Origin: Ilumatobacteraceae bacterium
GTDB taxonomy: Bacteria > Actinomycetota > Acidimicrobiia > Acidimicrobiales > Iamiaceae
Direction: 5' to 3'
NCBI GenBank assembly: GCA_025463265.1
Contig: JAOBWH010000008.1
Location: 1 to 55,476 of the forward strand
DNA: 55,476 bases
Part shown: in pieces, positions 31,561 through 40,581 of the stretch
Layout of the letters: each line of letters starts with the position of its first letter
Numbering within the stretch: the first letter of the stretch is position 1
Notes under the pieces: generated by a model
Databases searched by the model: none
What the model was told of the DNA's origin: nothing
The model's input: the letters and a program-made list of their open reading frames with translations, nothing else
Made by a program: the position numbers and the translations under genes

Positions 31561-32538
31561 GTGACCGCCACGCCGCAGTACGCGGCGCCACCCATCCGCA
31601 CGGCGCACCTGCTCGCACGGGTGCCCACCCGGAGGCGCGGCTACCGGAACCATCGCGCCTTCGCGGACCCGGCGGTGACCCGGGACCTGGCGCGCCACGG
31701 CTACCACGTGACCGACCAGATCCTCGACGCCGAGCAGGTCGCGGCCCTCCTCGACGTCTGCACGCGCTGGGAGGCCCTCCAGCCGCCGGCGGGCGACAGC
31801 CGCTTCCGGACGTCCTACGCGCCGGTCCACACGCAATCCGCGCTGGCCGCACGAGCCGAGCTGCTGGATCTCTTGGTCCCGGGGCTACGCCCGCTGGTGC
31901 ACGACGACACGACCCGCATCTCGCCGGCGGCCATCCAGTACAAGCCGGCGGGCCCCGACAGCGGGCTCCGCTCGCACCAGGACGCGTCCCTGGTGGACGA
32001 GCGCTCGGCGGTGGGCGTCGTGGCCTGGGTGGCGCTGACCGACATGACCGCCGCCGACGGTGCGCTGCTCGTGCTCCCCGGAAGCCACCGATACGGCGCC
32101 TGGGCGCGCGTGTCCACCACCACCGACGACTTCGAGCACCTCCGACCGGCCATCGAGCGCCACAGCCGCGTCCTCCCGGTCCGCGCCGGCCAGGTGATCT
32201 TGTTCGACAACGCCCTCATCCACGGGTCGCTCGTCAACCGCGGGGCCGGGCCGCGCATCGCCGTGTCCGCCATCATCACCCCCGACGGGATGCGAGTGAC
32301 GATCCCCGTCGCCGTCGGCGACGGGGTCCCGACCCACGCGACGCTGCGCGGCTCGGATCCGCACCGACCGCTGGACGAGCCGTCGCCGCCCGTGAGCGAG
32401 TGGGAGGACCTGGGGACGATCGCCCTCCGGCCGCTCACCTTCGGCCCCCGGGGGCTCGACGCCGCCTGCCGGCTCCACGCCCGGCTCTACCCCGGCGCCC
32501 CCGGCCATCCGATGGGACCGGGCGATGCGACCGGGTGA
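31561..32538 (+). CDS. PhyH-family dioxygenase
   Basis: The 325-residue protein has RSHQDASLVDE (H139, D141), VLPGSHRYGAW and the distal histidine in ALIHGSLVNRG. It aligns end to end with the protein at 5788, making these two the closest PhyH pair in the window. GTG at 31561 has AGGAG 5 bases upstream. The PhyH gene lies between the type B radical SAM gene and the type A run at 32630, on the same strand with short gaps, so a single transcript from 29912 is likely. Hydroxylation of a locus-specific intermediate is inferred. Confidence 0.83.
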   Translation: MTATPQYAAPPIRTAHLLARVPTRRRGYRNHRAFADPAVTRDLARHGYHVTDQILDAEQVAALLDVCTRWEALQPPAGDSRFRTSYAPVHTQSALAARAELLDLLVPGLRPLVHDDTTRISPAAIQYKPAGPDSGLRSHQDASLVDERSAVGVVAWVALTDMTAADGALLVLPGSHRYGAWARVSTTTDDFEHLRPAIERHSRVLPVRAGQVILFDNALIHGSLVNRGAGPRIAVSAIITPDGMRVTIPVAVGDGVPTHATLRGSDPHRPLDEPSPPVSEWEDLGTIALRPLTFGPRGLDAACRLHARLYPGAPGHPMGPGDATG

Positions 32539-32617
32539 CGGCGGGGCCCCGGCCGGGCCGGCCGGGGCCCCCGGTCCGGATGCACCGGTCCACGTCGTGA
32601 CCCGGGGTCGCCGGTGG

Positions 32618-32623
32618 CAGACT
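32618..32623 (+). promoter_or_regulatory. Leaderless-type -10 box for the radical SAM gene at 32630
   Basis: CAGACT, then GGACCC, then ATG. The block is nearly identical to the one at 26093, consistent with an extra promoter inside the plus-strand run. Confidence 0.4.
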
Positions 32624-32629
32624 GGACCC

Positions 32630-34192
32630 ATGGCCGAGTCCGAGCGCACCCCCGCTCGAACCGTCGGGCGACGAGTCCTCCCCGTGCGGGCGGCCGCGCC
32701 CCAGGCGGACCGCTGGTCGGCCTGCTACGCGCCCCACACGGCGATGTACTTCGACCAGTTCGGCAAGGTCCGGGCCTGCTGCCAGAACACCGGGGTCTAC
32801 CTGGGCGATGTGGCGACGCAGTCGGTTCGCGAGATCTGGGAGAGCGCCGAGGCGGAGCGAATGCGCGGAACGCTCGAGCACAACGACTTCTCGGCCGGGT
32901 GCGACTTCTGCGAGTGGCAGCTCCGCGAAGGCAACGAGGACATCCTCTTCGCCCGGCAGTACGACGTGCTCGCCCCCGATGCCAGGCGACCGACGTGGCC
33001 CAAGCTGATGGAGTTCTCCGTCACCAACACGTGCAACCTTGCCTGCGTCATGTGCAACGGCGACTGGTCGTCAACGATCCGGTCCAAGCGCGAGCGCCGG
33101 CCCCCGATCCCTCCTGCGTACCGCGACGGCTTCTACGAGGAACTCGCCGAGTTCCTCCCCCACCTCGAGCAGGCGAAGTTCCTCGGCGGTGAGCCGTTCC
33201 TCGGCCAGGAGCCGCTGCGGATCATGGAGATGCTCGCCGCCCTGCCCGAGCCACCGGTGGTCACCATCACCACCAACGGCACCCTCTACACGAGCCGCGT
33301 CCAGAGGATCCTCGACGCCCTCGTGCCCAACCTCGTCATCTCGCTCGACGGCGCGAGCACGGCGACCTACGACGCCATCCGGGTCGGTGCCCACTTCCCC
33401 GATGTGCTGGCGAACCTCGATCGCTTCCGCGCCGAGCTCGGACCGGGACGGGTGTCGATCACGCACTGCCTGATGACCTCGAACTGGCACGAGTTCGCCG
33501 AGCTCCTCGGCATCGCCGAGGAGCGGGACCTCATGGTGGGGGTGAACGTCGTCCGCTTCCCCCAGGAGCAGAGCCTCTACCAGCTCGACGCCGACGACCT
33601 CGCCCACGTGGTCGGTTCCCTTCGCGCCACCGACGTCTCGATGCTCACCAGCCATCGCCTCGCCACCTGGAACGGGCACCTTGCGGCACTCGAGCACCGC
33701 CTCGAGGTCATCCGTCGCGACGACCGGACGCTCGGCAACGCACACGGCCTGCCAGGGGCTCCGAAAGGGCCGCCGGGCATCTTCGGACGGTCGCCGTGGC
33801 CCGGGGTGCCCTTCAAGGAGCACCTGGTCGATCCGCCTCCGCTCACCCCGGCGGTGCCCGCTCCCGAAGCCACTGCAGTGGAGATCGGGTTCGATGGACG
33901 AGTGCAGGTGGTGCACGTTGCGGGCTCGCTTCCGTTCGGCATCCACGAGGCCGACGGGGCGCACGCCGACGTGCTGGGCGAGCAGCTCCACGGATCGTTC
34001 GGCCACCTGGACACCTGGACCATCACCGCGCCGGCGGACCACGAGGACCAGGTCCGGATCCGGACCGGGGACGACGGCTCCGGGTCGGTGCTCGACATCC
34101 AGATCGATGCCCGGCGCGACGACGACGGGCAGCTCCTCGGCGCCCGCTACCTCTTCGCCGTGACCGCGCTGCCGGATCGGCACCACCGATGA
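32630..34192 (+). CDS. Radical SAM protein with N-terminal SPASM/twitch-like domain (type A)
   Basis: In the 520-residue protein, auxiliary cysteines are C32, C50, C51, C91 and C94, and core cysteines C135, C139 and C142 (CNLACVMCNG). FLGGEPFLG and TITTNGT follow, then a conserved THCLMTSNWHEF segment shared with 26105 and 34189. The C-terminal 110 residues (GFDGRVQVV, LPFGIHEADG, RRDDDGQLLGARYLF) form the PAS-like domain. It overlaps the next radical SAM gene by 4 bases (ATGA), and that gene overlaps the third, so the three are probably made together and may work on the same or sequential substrates. Confidence 0.83.
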   Translation: MAESERTPARTVGRRVLPVRAAAPQADRWSACYAPHTAMYFDQFGKVRACCQNTGVYLGDVATQSVREIWESAEAERMRGTLEHNDFSAGCDFCEWQLREGNEDILFARQYDVLAPDARRPTWPKLMEFSVTNTCNLACVMCNGDWSSTIRSKRERRPPIPPAYRDGFYEELAEFLPHLEQAKFLGGEPFLGQEPLRIMEMLAALPEPPVVTITTNGTLYTSRVQRILDALVPNLVISLDGASTATYDAIRVGAHFPDVLANLDRFRAELGPGRVSITHCLMTSNWHEFAELLGIAEERDLMVGVNVVRFPQEQSLYQLDADDLAHVVGSLRATDVSMLTSHRLATWNGHLAALEHRLEVIRRDDRTLGNAHGLPGAPKGPPGIFGRSPWPGVPFKEHLVDPPPLTPAVPAPEATAVEIGFDGRVQVVHVAGSLPFGIHEADGAHADVLGEQLHGSFGHLDTWTITAPADHEDQVRIRTGDDGSGSVLDIQIDARRDDDGQLLGARYLFAVTALPDRHHR

Positions 34193-35862
34193 CGCAGGTC
34201 CACCGGGGCCTCGCTCGCGCCCGGTCCCTCGCTGCTCGGGCGAAGCGCGCCATCTCGCCGGCGCCGGCTCCCGCACCGACGCCGAGCCTGCGAGGCCAGA
34301 AGATCCGGGTGCACGCCGAGCCGGAGCCGCGCTGGTCGGCGTGCTACGCCCCGCACACCTCCATGTACTTCGACCAGTTCGGCAAGGTCCGGGCCTGCTG
34401 CCAGAACACCGGGGTCTACCTGGGCGACATCACCACCCAGACGCTGCGCGAGGTGTGGGAGAGCGCCGACGCCGAGCGGATGCGCTCGGCGCTGGAGGCC
34501 GATGACTACTCCGCCGGCTGCGAGTTCTGCGAGTGGCAGGTCCGCGAGGGCAACGAGTCCATCGTCTTCGCCCGCCAGTTCGACGTGCTCCAGCCCGAGC
34601 GGGGCCAGCGGCGCCCGACCTGGCCCCGCCAGATGGAGTTCTCGGTCACCAACACGTGCAACCTGGCGTGCGAGATGTGCAACGGAGACTGGTCCTCCAC
34701 CATCCGCGCCAAGCGGGAGGGTCGGCCGCCGCTGCCCGCCGTCTACGGCGAGGACTTCTTCGAGCAGCTGGCGCCCTTCCTCCCCCAACTGGACGAGGTG
34801 GCGTTCCTCGGAGGTGAGCCGTTCCTCGGAGCCGAGCCCCTCCGGATCATGGAGATGCTCGCCGAGCTGCCGGACGGCCCCCGGGTGACCATCACCACCA
34901 ACGGGACGATCTTCACCGCCCGGGTGAAGCGGATCATCGAGATGCTCGACCCGTACATCGTGGTCTCCCTCGACGGTGCCTCCACCGAGGTGTACGACCG
35001 CATCCGCATCGGCGGGCACTTCCCCGAGGTGCTGGCCAACATCGATCGGTACCGGGATCTGCTCGGCCCCGGCCGGGTCTCCCTCACCCACTGCCTGATG
35101 TCGTCGAACTGGCACGAGTTCGCCGACTTCCTCACCATCGCCGAGGACCGAGACATCCTCGTCGGCGTCAACGTCGTCCGCTTCCCCGAGGTGCTCAGCC
35201 TCTACCACCTGCCTGCAGATGAGCTCGACCACGTGGTGTCCACCATGCGGGCCACCGACATCTCGCACCTCACCGGACGGCGGCGGTCGATGTGGGAGGG
35301 CAACGTGACCGCCCTCGAGAACCGGCTCGCGGTGATCCGGTCCGCAGACGACTCCCTCGGCCCGGCCTACGGGCTGGCTGGCGCATCGAACGGCCCGTCC
35401 GCCGGACCTTCCGAAGGCGACCCGGGCGAGCCCTCGGAGCGCTACCCCTGGCCGTGGATCCCCTTCGAGGTGCACCGGGATCCGGCGTCGGCGTCCGTGC
35501 CGGAGGCGCACGTACCTGAGGCGAACCTCCAGGTCGACACCGAGGGCGTGCTCGGGCTCCTCCGGCCCGCCCCTGGGCTCCCCTTCGAGCTCGACCACTT
35601 CGACGGCGGACACGTTGGCGACCTGACCGGCGCGCTCGAGGCGGCGTTCGGACCGCAGGACTCTTGGTCGATCGCCGTCGACGATGGCGCACCGGACCGC
35701 ATGCGCCTCACATCGCCGCCCGCCGAGGCCGGCGTCCTCGTCGTCGACCTCGAAGCGGTCCGCGCAGCGGATGGCTCGCTGGTCGGCGCCACGTACCGGT
35801 TCGAGGTGGACCCGGCCCCGCCCGCTGACACACGGGGCCGCTCCGTCCGGAGCGCCTCATGA
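34189..35862 (+). CDS. Radical SAM protein with N-terminal SPASM/twitch-like domain (type A)
   Basis: In the 557-residue protein, cysteines C52, C70, C71, C111 and C114 precede the core C157, C161 and C164 (CNLACEMCNG). The N-terminal 45 residues are basic and then Pro/Ala-rich (LARARSLAARAKRAIS). The core is highly similar to 32630 and 26105, pointing to local duplication. The C-terminal PAS-like domain is present (VDTEGVLGLL, SLVGATYRFEV), after a Gly/Ser/Pro linker. The start is fixed by the ATGA overlap with the upstream stop. The end overlaps the next gene in the same way. Confidence 0.83.
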   Translation: MTQVHRGLARARSLAARAKRAISPAPAPAPTPSLRGQKIRVHAEPEPRWSACYAPHTSMYFDQFGKVRACCQNTGVYLGDITTQTLREVWESADAERMRSALEADDYSAGCEFCEWQVREGNESIVFARQFDVLQPERGQRRPTWPRQMEFSVTNTCNLACEMCNGDWSSTIRAKREGRPPLPAVYGEDFFEQLAPFLPQLDEVAFLGGEPFLGAEPLRIMEMLAELPDGPRVTITTNGTIFTARVKRIIEMLDPYIVVSLDGASTEVYDRIRIGGHFPEVLANIDRYRDLLGPGRVSLTHCLMSSNWHEFADFLTIAEDRDILVGVNVVRFPEVLSLYHLPADELDHVVSTMRATDISHLTGRRRSMWEGNVTALENRLAVIRSADDSLGPAYGLAGASNGPSAGPSEGDPGEPSERYPWPWIPFEVHRDPASASVPEAHVPEANLQVDTEGVLGLLRPAPGLPFELDHFDGGHVGDLTGALEAAFGPQDSWSIAVDDGAPDRMRLTSPPAEAGVLVVDLEAVRAADGSLVGATYRFEVDPAPPADTRGRSVRSAS

Positions 35863-37358
35863 GGCTGCGACGCGCGCTCCGCCCCCCTGGTGCACCCGAG
35901 CCCGCAACGGCCACCCTGGAGTCGGCGTGCTTCGCCCCGCACTCGGCGCTGTACTTCCAGCCCGACGGGCGCGTGGCGGCCTGCTGCACCTCGGCCTTCG
36001 CTGCCGGCCACGTCACCGGGCCGGAGCGCCGGACGCTCCAGGAGATCTGGGACGGCGCGCAGCTGGCCGACCAGCGCGCTGCCCTCGAGCGCGACGACTT
36101 CGACCTGGGCTGCCAGGAGTGCGCGTTCAACACCACCGTTGGTGGGCGGCTCACATCCCTCGCTTCGCACTTCGACCGCTTCGCCGCCGGCGCTCCCCAT
36201 GCGTTCCCCAAGCTGATCGACTTCGCGCTGTCCAACCGTTGCAACCTCCAGTGCGTCATGTGCAACGGCGGGCTCTCGTCCTCGATCCGCGCGAAGCGAG
36301 AGCAGCTCCCGCCGCTGCCCAGCGCCTACGACGACCAGTTCTTCGACGAGCTCTCGGTGTTCCTCCCCCACGCCGAGCGCCTGCACTTCAAGGGCGGCGA
36401 ACCGTTCCTGGCCCGCGAGAACCGACGGATCTGGGACCAGCTGATCGACCAGGGCCTGCACCCCGAGGTCAAGATCACCACGAACGGCACGATCTTCAAC
36501 GAGCGGGTCGAGCACTACCTCACCGAGCTGCGGGTCCATCCCATCATCTCGGTAGACGGCACCACGCCTGAGGTCCTCGAGTCCATCCGCGTGGGCGTGG
36601 AATCGACGCGCTTCTGGAGCAACGTGGACCGCATCCAGGCGGTGTCGGCCGCGGTCGCGACCAGCGTCACCCTCAGCTTCTGCCTGGTGCAGAGCAACTG
36701 GCGGGAGGTCCTACCGTTCCTCCGGGAGGCGGAGCGGCGCGGCGTCTGGACGAGCATCTTGTTCGTCAACCAGCCCGACGAGCACGACGTCCTCCGCCTT
36801 CCCCACGACGAGCTCGTCGCCATCCACCGCGAGCTGGCCGCTGCCCCCGTCGGCTTCGACCACCGGCCGGACCTGGCCCAGGAGTGGGCCACCGTCCTCG
36901 GTCGGTTCCGCGAGCAGATCGAGCGGCCCGTCACCTTGACCATCCGAGCGCCCGAGCCGCGATCGACCGACGCTGCGGCCCAGGCCCAGGTCGAGGTGCC
37001 CTCCGCCGATCCCGACGCGATCCGGGCGCTGCTGGCCGCGGCCCACCAGGTGGATCCCGTCGAGCTCGACACGGTGAACGGCCAGGTCACCCACGTCCGT
37101 GCCCAGCCCTGGTCCGACTGGTTCGCACCCGGCGGCTGGACGGGCCTCCGGCTCGACGAGTTGGAGCACCGCGTCGCCCAGCACACCGGAGCGTCCATCG
37201 CGATCAGCGCGGTGGCCTGCGACCTCTCGGCGGTGGACCGCCTCGCGATCGAGATCGACCACCCCATCGACGGCAGGCGCACCCTCTGGTCGCACGTCCT
37301 CGACACGGGTGGCCGCCCCGAGGGCGTGGTCATGGTGGTCCCCGCCCCGGCGCCCTGA
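35859..37358 (+). CDS. Radical SAM protein with N-terminal SPASM/twitch-like domain (type B)
   Basis: In the 499-residue protein, C24, C42, C43, C85 and C88 (QPDGRVAACC, LQEIWDG, GCQEC) precede the core C128, C132 and C135. FKGGEPFLA and KITTNGT follow. The C-terminal domain (VNGQVTHVRAQPWSDWF, WTGLRLDEL) matches 29912 and the methyltransferase at 21531. The ATG at 35859 overlaps the upstream stop. It pairs with the type A protein at 34189, so type A and type B enzymes are made from one operon. It is convergent with the B12-type radical SAM gene ending at 37395. Confidence 0.83.
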   Translation: MRLRRALRPPGAPEPATATLESACFAPHSALYFQPDGRVAACCTSAFAAGHVTGPERRTLQEIWDGAQLADQRAALERDDFDLGCQECAFNTTVGGRLTSLASHFDRFAAGAPHAFPKLIDFALSNRCNLQCVMCNGGLSSSIRAKREQLPPLPSAYDDQFFDELSVFLPHAERLHFKGGEPFLARENRRIWDQLIDQGLHPEVKITTNGTIFNERVEHYLTELRVHPIISVDGTTPEVLESIRVGVESTRFWSNVDRIQAVSAAVATSVTLSFCLVQSNWREVLPFLREAERRGVWTSILFVNQPDEHDVLRLPHDELVAIHRELAAAPVGFDHRPDLAQEWATVLGRFREQIERPVTLTIRAPEPRSTDAAAQAQVEVPSADPDAIRALLAAAHQVDPVELDTVNGQVTHVRAQPWSDWFAPGGWTGLRLDELEHRVAQHTGASIAISAVACDLSAVDRLAIEIDHPIDGRRTLWSHVLDTGGRPEGVVMVVPAPAP

Positions 37359-37394
37359 CCGCCCGGCACCTCGACCGGATCGCGCCGCCGACTC

Positions 37395-39047
37395 CTAGAC
37401 CGGCAGCTTGTGGGAGCCGTGACGCCGGTGCAAGTGGTCGCGAAGCGACATCTCGAGGCGGGACTCCTGGGTGTCGGACCAGAAGACGTGCCGGACGACG
37501 GCGACGACGCGCCACGGGCGGCACAGGTACGAGACGGCGTAGAAGAGCCCGATCCCGGCGAGGCGGTAGCGGCCCAGGGCCCGGTCCGAGATGTGCTCGG
37601 AGAAGGACACGGTCGTGGTCAGGTCCGAGTAGGCGGCGAGCGAGAGGAAGTAGTCGTCGTCGAGCTCGGGGATCCGGCCCTCCGCGCGGAGCTGGTCGAA
37701 CAGCTCGGTGCCGGGGTACGGGGAGAACGGGGTGATGGACAGGTCGTGGAGCCCCAGCACAGCGACCGATGCGCAGAACCGCATCGTCTCGAGCACCTCG
37801 CGGTGCGTCTCGCCGGGAAGCCCGACGATGATGTTGGCCTTGCAGTTGATCTTCGCCCGCACCGAGGCGCGCATCGACTGCTTCATGCGATCGAGATCGA
37901 CCTTCTTCTTGATGCGCTTCAACACTGCCGGAGAGCCGCTCTCGGGGGCGTAGCTCATGTTGCGGCAGCCGGCCCGGCCGAGCAGGTCCGCCACCTCGCC
38001 GTCGATGGCCTCGGAGCGGGTGCCGCTCGGGAGCTGCCAGGTGAAGTCCAGGCCGCGCTCGAGGATCAGCTCGCAGAACGCCACGATCCACGAGCGGTGG
38101 ACGATCGCCGTGAGGTCGTAGAAGTCGATGTTGGTGGCGCGGTACACGCGCAGGTAGGTCTCGATCTCGTCGAGGACCTCGGCGGGCGATCGGGCGACCC
38201 AGCGCGTGGTCCACATGCGAGGGCTCGAGCAGAAGGTGCACTGGTACGGGCACCCACGCGTGGCCACGATCGGCATGCTGCGTCCCCGATGCACACCGAA
38301 CCCCATCCCACGATCGAGGTAGGTGGCGATCGGGAAACGGTCCCAGGCGGGACGAGCGAAGTCGTCCACGGCGAGCTCGCGCACCGGCGGAGCGACCGAG
38401 GCTGTCGACGGCGAGGTCGCGCCCGAGCGCGGCGCGACCAGCACGCCCGGGAGCTGGGCCAGCGCGTCTCGGTCGTAGCGGTTGGCCACCACCGAGCACA
38501 CGGCGCGCTCGCCCTCGCCGGCGACCACGACGTCCACAACGGAGCCCTCCGCCAGCACGACCTCGGGGAGCGCGGTGGCGTGCTCGCCCCCGACCACCAG
38601 CAGCGCCTCCGGAAAGCGGGCCCGGAGGTGCTCGAGCAAATCGCGACACAGCGGCCACTCGTGGGAGAACATGCACGAGACGCCGATGACCTCGACATCC
38701 GCGGGGAGTCGTTCCACGACCTCGGCCGCGGAGAGGCCGTGGCTCCAGAACCGGTCGTCGCCGCAGTCGAGGAACTGATCCGGGGCCTCACCGACCGCGT
38801 CGATGGCCGTCACATCGTGGCCGTGGGCCACGAGTGCCCCGGCCAGGTAGGCCAGGCCGACCGGAGGGCAGGTCGGTGCGGTGATCGCGAGGCGCGGCAC
38901 CAGCATCGGCGGGCGCACGAGCGCCACCTTCGCCCCGCCGACAGGGCCGGACGAGGGAGCAGGGCTCAGCCGGACCGCCACCCGAGTGTCGACTGACGGT
39001 TCCGTCAGGACGTCGGAGCCCGCCGTCGACTCCACGTCCTCCCCCAT
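37395..39047 (-). CDS. B12-binding-type radical SAM enzyme (BchE/methyltransferase-like architecture)
   Basis: In the 550-residue protein, the N-terminal part has the typical start ALVRPPM and TCPPVGLAYLAGAL of cobalamin-binding radical SAM proteins, with VVGGEHATALPE and VVAGEGE. The core motif is C266, C270 and C273 (RGCPYQCTFC). A later segment with GLPGETHREVLETM and SPYPGTELF is typical of the superfamily. Members act in radical methylation, cyclisation or P/C bond formation. The ATG at 39047 is chosen because GAGG lies about 9 bases upstream; an ATG at 39056 is also possible. It is divergent from the GT2 operon at 39152. Substrate unknown. Confidence 0.84.
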   Translation of the reverse strand: MGEDVESTAGSDVLTEPSVDTRVAVRLSPAPSSGPVGGAKVALVRPPMLVPRLAITAPTCPPVGLAYLAGALVAHGHDVTAIDAVGEAPDQFLDCGDDRFWSHGLSAAEVVERLPADVEVIGVSCMFSHEWPLCRDLLEHLRARFPEALLVVGGEHATALPEVVLAEGSVVDVVVAGEGERAVCSVVANRYDRDALAQLPGVLVAPRSGATSPSTASVAPPVRELAVDDFARPAWDRFPIATYLDRGMGFGVHRGRSMPIVATRGCPYQCTFCSSPRMWTTRWVARSPAEVLDEIETYLRVYRATNIDFYDLTAIVHRSWIVAFCELILERGLDFTWQLPSGTRSEAIDGEVADLLGRAGCRNMSYAPESGSPAVLKRIKKKVDLDRMKQSMRASVRAKINCKANIIVGLPGETHREVLETMRFCASVAVLGLHDLSITPFSPYPGTELFDQLRAEGRIPELDDDYFLSLAAYSDLTTTVSFSEHISDRALGRYRLAGIGLFYAVSYLCRPWRVVAVVRHVFWSDTQESRLEMSLRDHLHRRHGSHKLPV

Positions 39048-39113
39048 GGCGGGCATCCTCGCACTTCGCCGGTGACCCCGCCATCGCACGCCAGGGGCGA
39101 GGACGGTTCGCGT

Positions 39114-39119
39114 TAGCCT
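39114..39119 (+). promoter_or_regulatory. Candidate -10 box for the GT2 operon
   Basis: TAGCCT lies about 33 bases before the ATG at 39152, in the divergent region between the B12 radical SAM gene and the GT2 gene. Confidence 0.3.
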
Positions 39120-39151
39120 TCCCTGGACAGGGGAGGGGCACAGGCCGGGCT

Positions 39152-39913
39152 ATGGGCAACGAGATGCGAGGGTCCGCTGCGCCGCCGACGCTGTGCGTCG
39201 TGATGCCGGCGCTGGACGAGGAGGCGGGGATCGGCGATGCGGTCCGGTCCAGCGCGGACGCGCTCGATGCGCTGTGCGACCAGGGTCTCCTCAGCGGGTA
39301 CGAGCTGATCGTGGTCGACGACGGCTCGACCGATGCCACCGCCCACATCGTGGAGCGCCTGGCGGACGATCTTGCCGCCGTACGGCTGATCCGCCACGGG
39401 CGCAACCGTGGCGTGGGCGGGGCGCTCCGGTCCGCCATCGCCGCCACGGAGTGCGAGCTGATCTTGTCCACCGACGCCGACATGCCCGTCGACCTCGCCC
39501 GGCTGGCCGATGCGCTCCCGCTCCTGGCACCGCCCGAGGTGGGCATGGTGGCCGGCCACCGCTCGACGTTCGACCAGGAGGCGGCGTTCCGCCGATGCGC
39601 GGCCCGCGTGTACGACCAGGTGGTCCACGCCCTGATCTCGGTCCGCGTGCCCGACGTGAACTTCCCGTTCAAGCTGCTCGCGACCGAGACCGCCCGGCGA
39701 GCGGAGATCCGCTCGGAGGGCGCGCTGGTCGACGTCGAGCTGCTGGCCAAGGTCCAGGGCCTGCACCTGCGCATCGTCCCGCTCGAGATCGACTACCACG
39801 CAAGGACCACTGGCGAATCGAAGACGATGCGGCCCCGCCTGCTGCTCCGCCTGCTCCGGGAGCTGTTCCAGCAGCGTGCCGAGCTACGAGCCTGCGCCCG
39901 CACCGCACGGTGA
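39152..39913 (+). CDS. Family 2 glycosyltransferase, polyprenyl-phosphate sugar synthase type
   Basis: The 253-residue protein begins with the GT-A fold: LCVVMPALDEEAGIGDAV, ELIVVDDGSTD, and the DxD-like STDADMPVD. It resembles dolichyl/polyprenyl-phosphate mannose or glucose synthases, which load a nucleotide-activated sugar onto a polyprenyl phosphate. Such a product is the donor used by GT-C membrane enzymes, and a GT-C-like gene lies two genes downstream at 40578. The stop overlaps the GTG start of the methyltransferase (GTGA), so this is one operon. No transmembrane segment is obvious. Confidence 0.83.
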   Translation: MGNEMRGSAAPPTLCVVMPALDEEAGIGDAVRSSADALDALCDQGLLSGYELIVVDDGSTDATAHIVERLADDLAAVRLIRHGRNRGVGGALRSAIAATECELILSTDADMPVDLARLADALPLLAPPEVGMVAGHRSTFDQEAAFRRCAARVYDQVVHALISVRVPDVNFPFKLLATETARRAEIRSEGALVDVELLAKVQGLHLRIVPLEIDYHARTTGESKTMRPRLLLRLLRELFQQRAELRACARTAR

Positions 39914-40581
39914 GGCCCTGCCGCACCCCCGCAGCGCGGCGAGCCCGTGCATCGTTCGCGTCGGCCGACCGGCGGATCCGGCTCCACGCCCGTCTGCGCC
40001 AGTGGATGGCCCCGTTCGACGAGCTGGAGGCCTTGGTCCCGCCATCGGGCGACATCCTCGACTACGGCTGCGGGAGCGGGCTGTTCTCGATCCAGCTGGC
40101 GCTGGCGTCGGCACCGCGGACGGTGCACGGCGTCGACCTCTCGCCGTACAAGGTCGCGCAGGGCCGGGCCGCAGCCGACCGGGCCGCGGCCCGCGTGGAC
40201 CTCGACGTGGTCGAGCCCGGATGGCAGCCACCGCCGTCGTCCTACGACGCCGTCGTGATGTGCGACGTGCTGTACCTCATGGCCCCCGCCGAGATCGAGC
40301 GCTCGGTGGCGGCGGCGGCGCGGAGCCTGCGTCCGGGAGGCACGCTCGTCATCAAGGAGATCGTCGCCCGCCCGCGGTGGAAGCACCGCGTGGCCGGGCT
40401 GCAGGAGCTGCTCTCCGTGCACATCTTCCGCTGGACGCAGGGCGTCAGCTTCAACCTGCTGCCCCTCGACGCGGCGAGGTCCGCCCTTCCCGCGGCTGCC
40501 TTCGCCCGCCGCGAGGTCCCCCTCGACCGGGGGTACCCGTACTCGCACGCGGCCCTGGTCGCCGTGCGGGAGGCGCCGTGA
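39910..40581 (+). CDS. Class I SAM-dependent methyltransferase
   Basis: The 223-residue protein has motif I DILDYGCGSGLFSIQLA near residue 50, then GVDLSPYKVAQG (acidic SAM-ribose residue), CDVLYLM and LRPGGTLVIKEI. The N-terminus is strongly basic (RRARASFASADRRIRLHARLR). The GTG at 39910 and the stop at 40581 both overlap the neighbouring genes, placing it between a polyprenyl-sugar synthase and a GT-C-like enzyme. A role in methylating a lipid-linked sugar is inferred from that position. Confidence 0.78.
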   Translation: MRPCRTPAARRARASFASADRRIRLHARLRQWMAPFDELEALVPPSGDILDYGCGSGLFSIQLALASAPRTVHGVDLSPYKVAQGRAAADRAAARVDLDVVEPGWQPPPSSYDAVVMCDVLYLMAPAEIERSVAAAARSLRPGGTLVIKEIVARPRWKHRVAGLQELLSVHIFRWTQGVSFNLLPLDAARSALPAAAFARREVPLDRGYPYSHAALVAVREAP

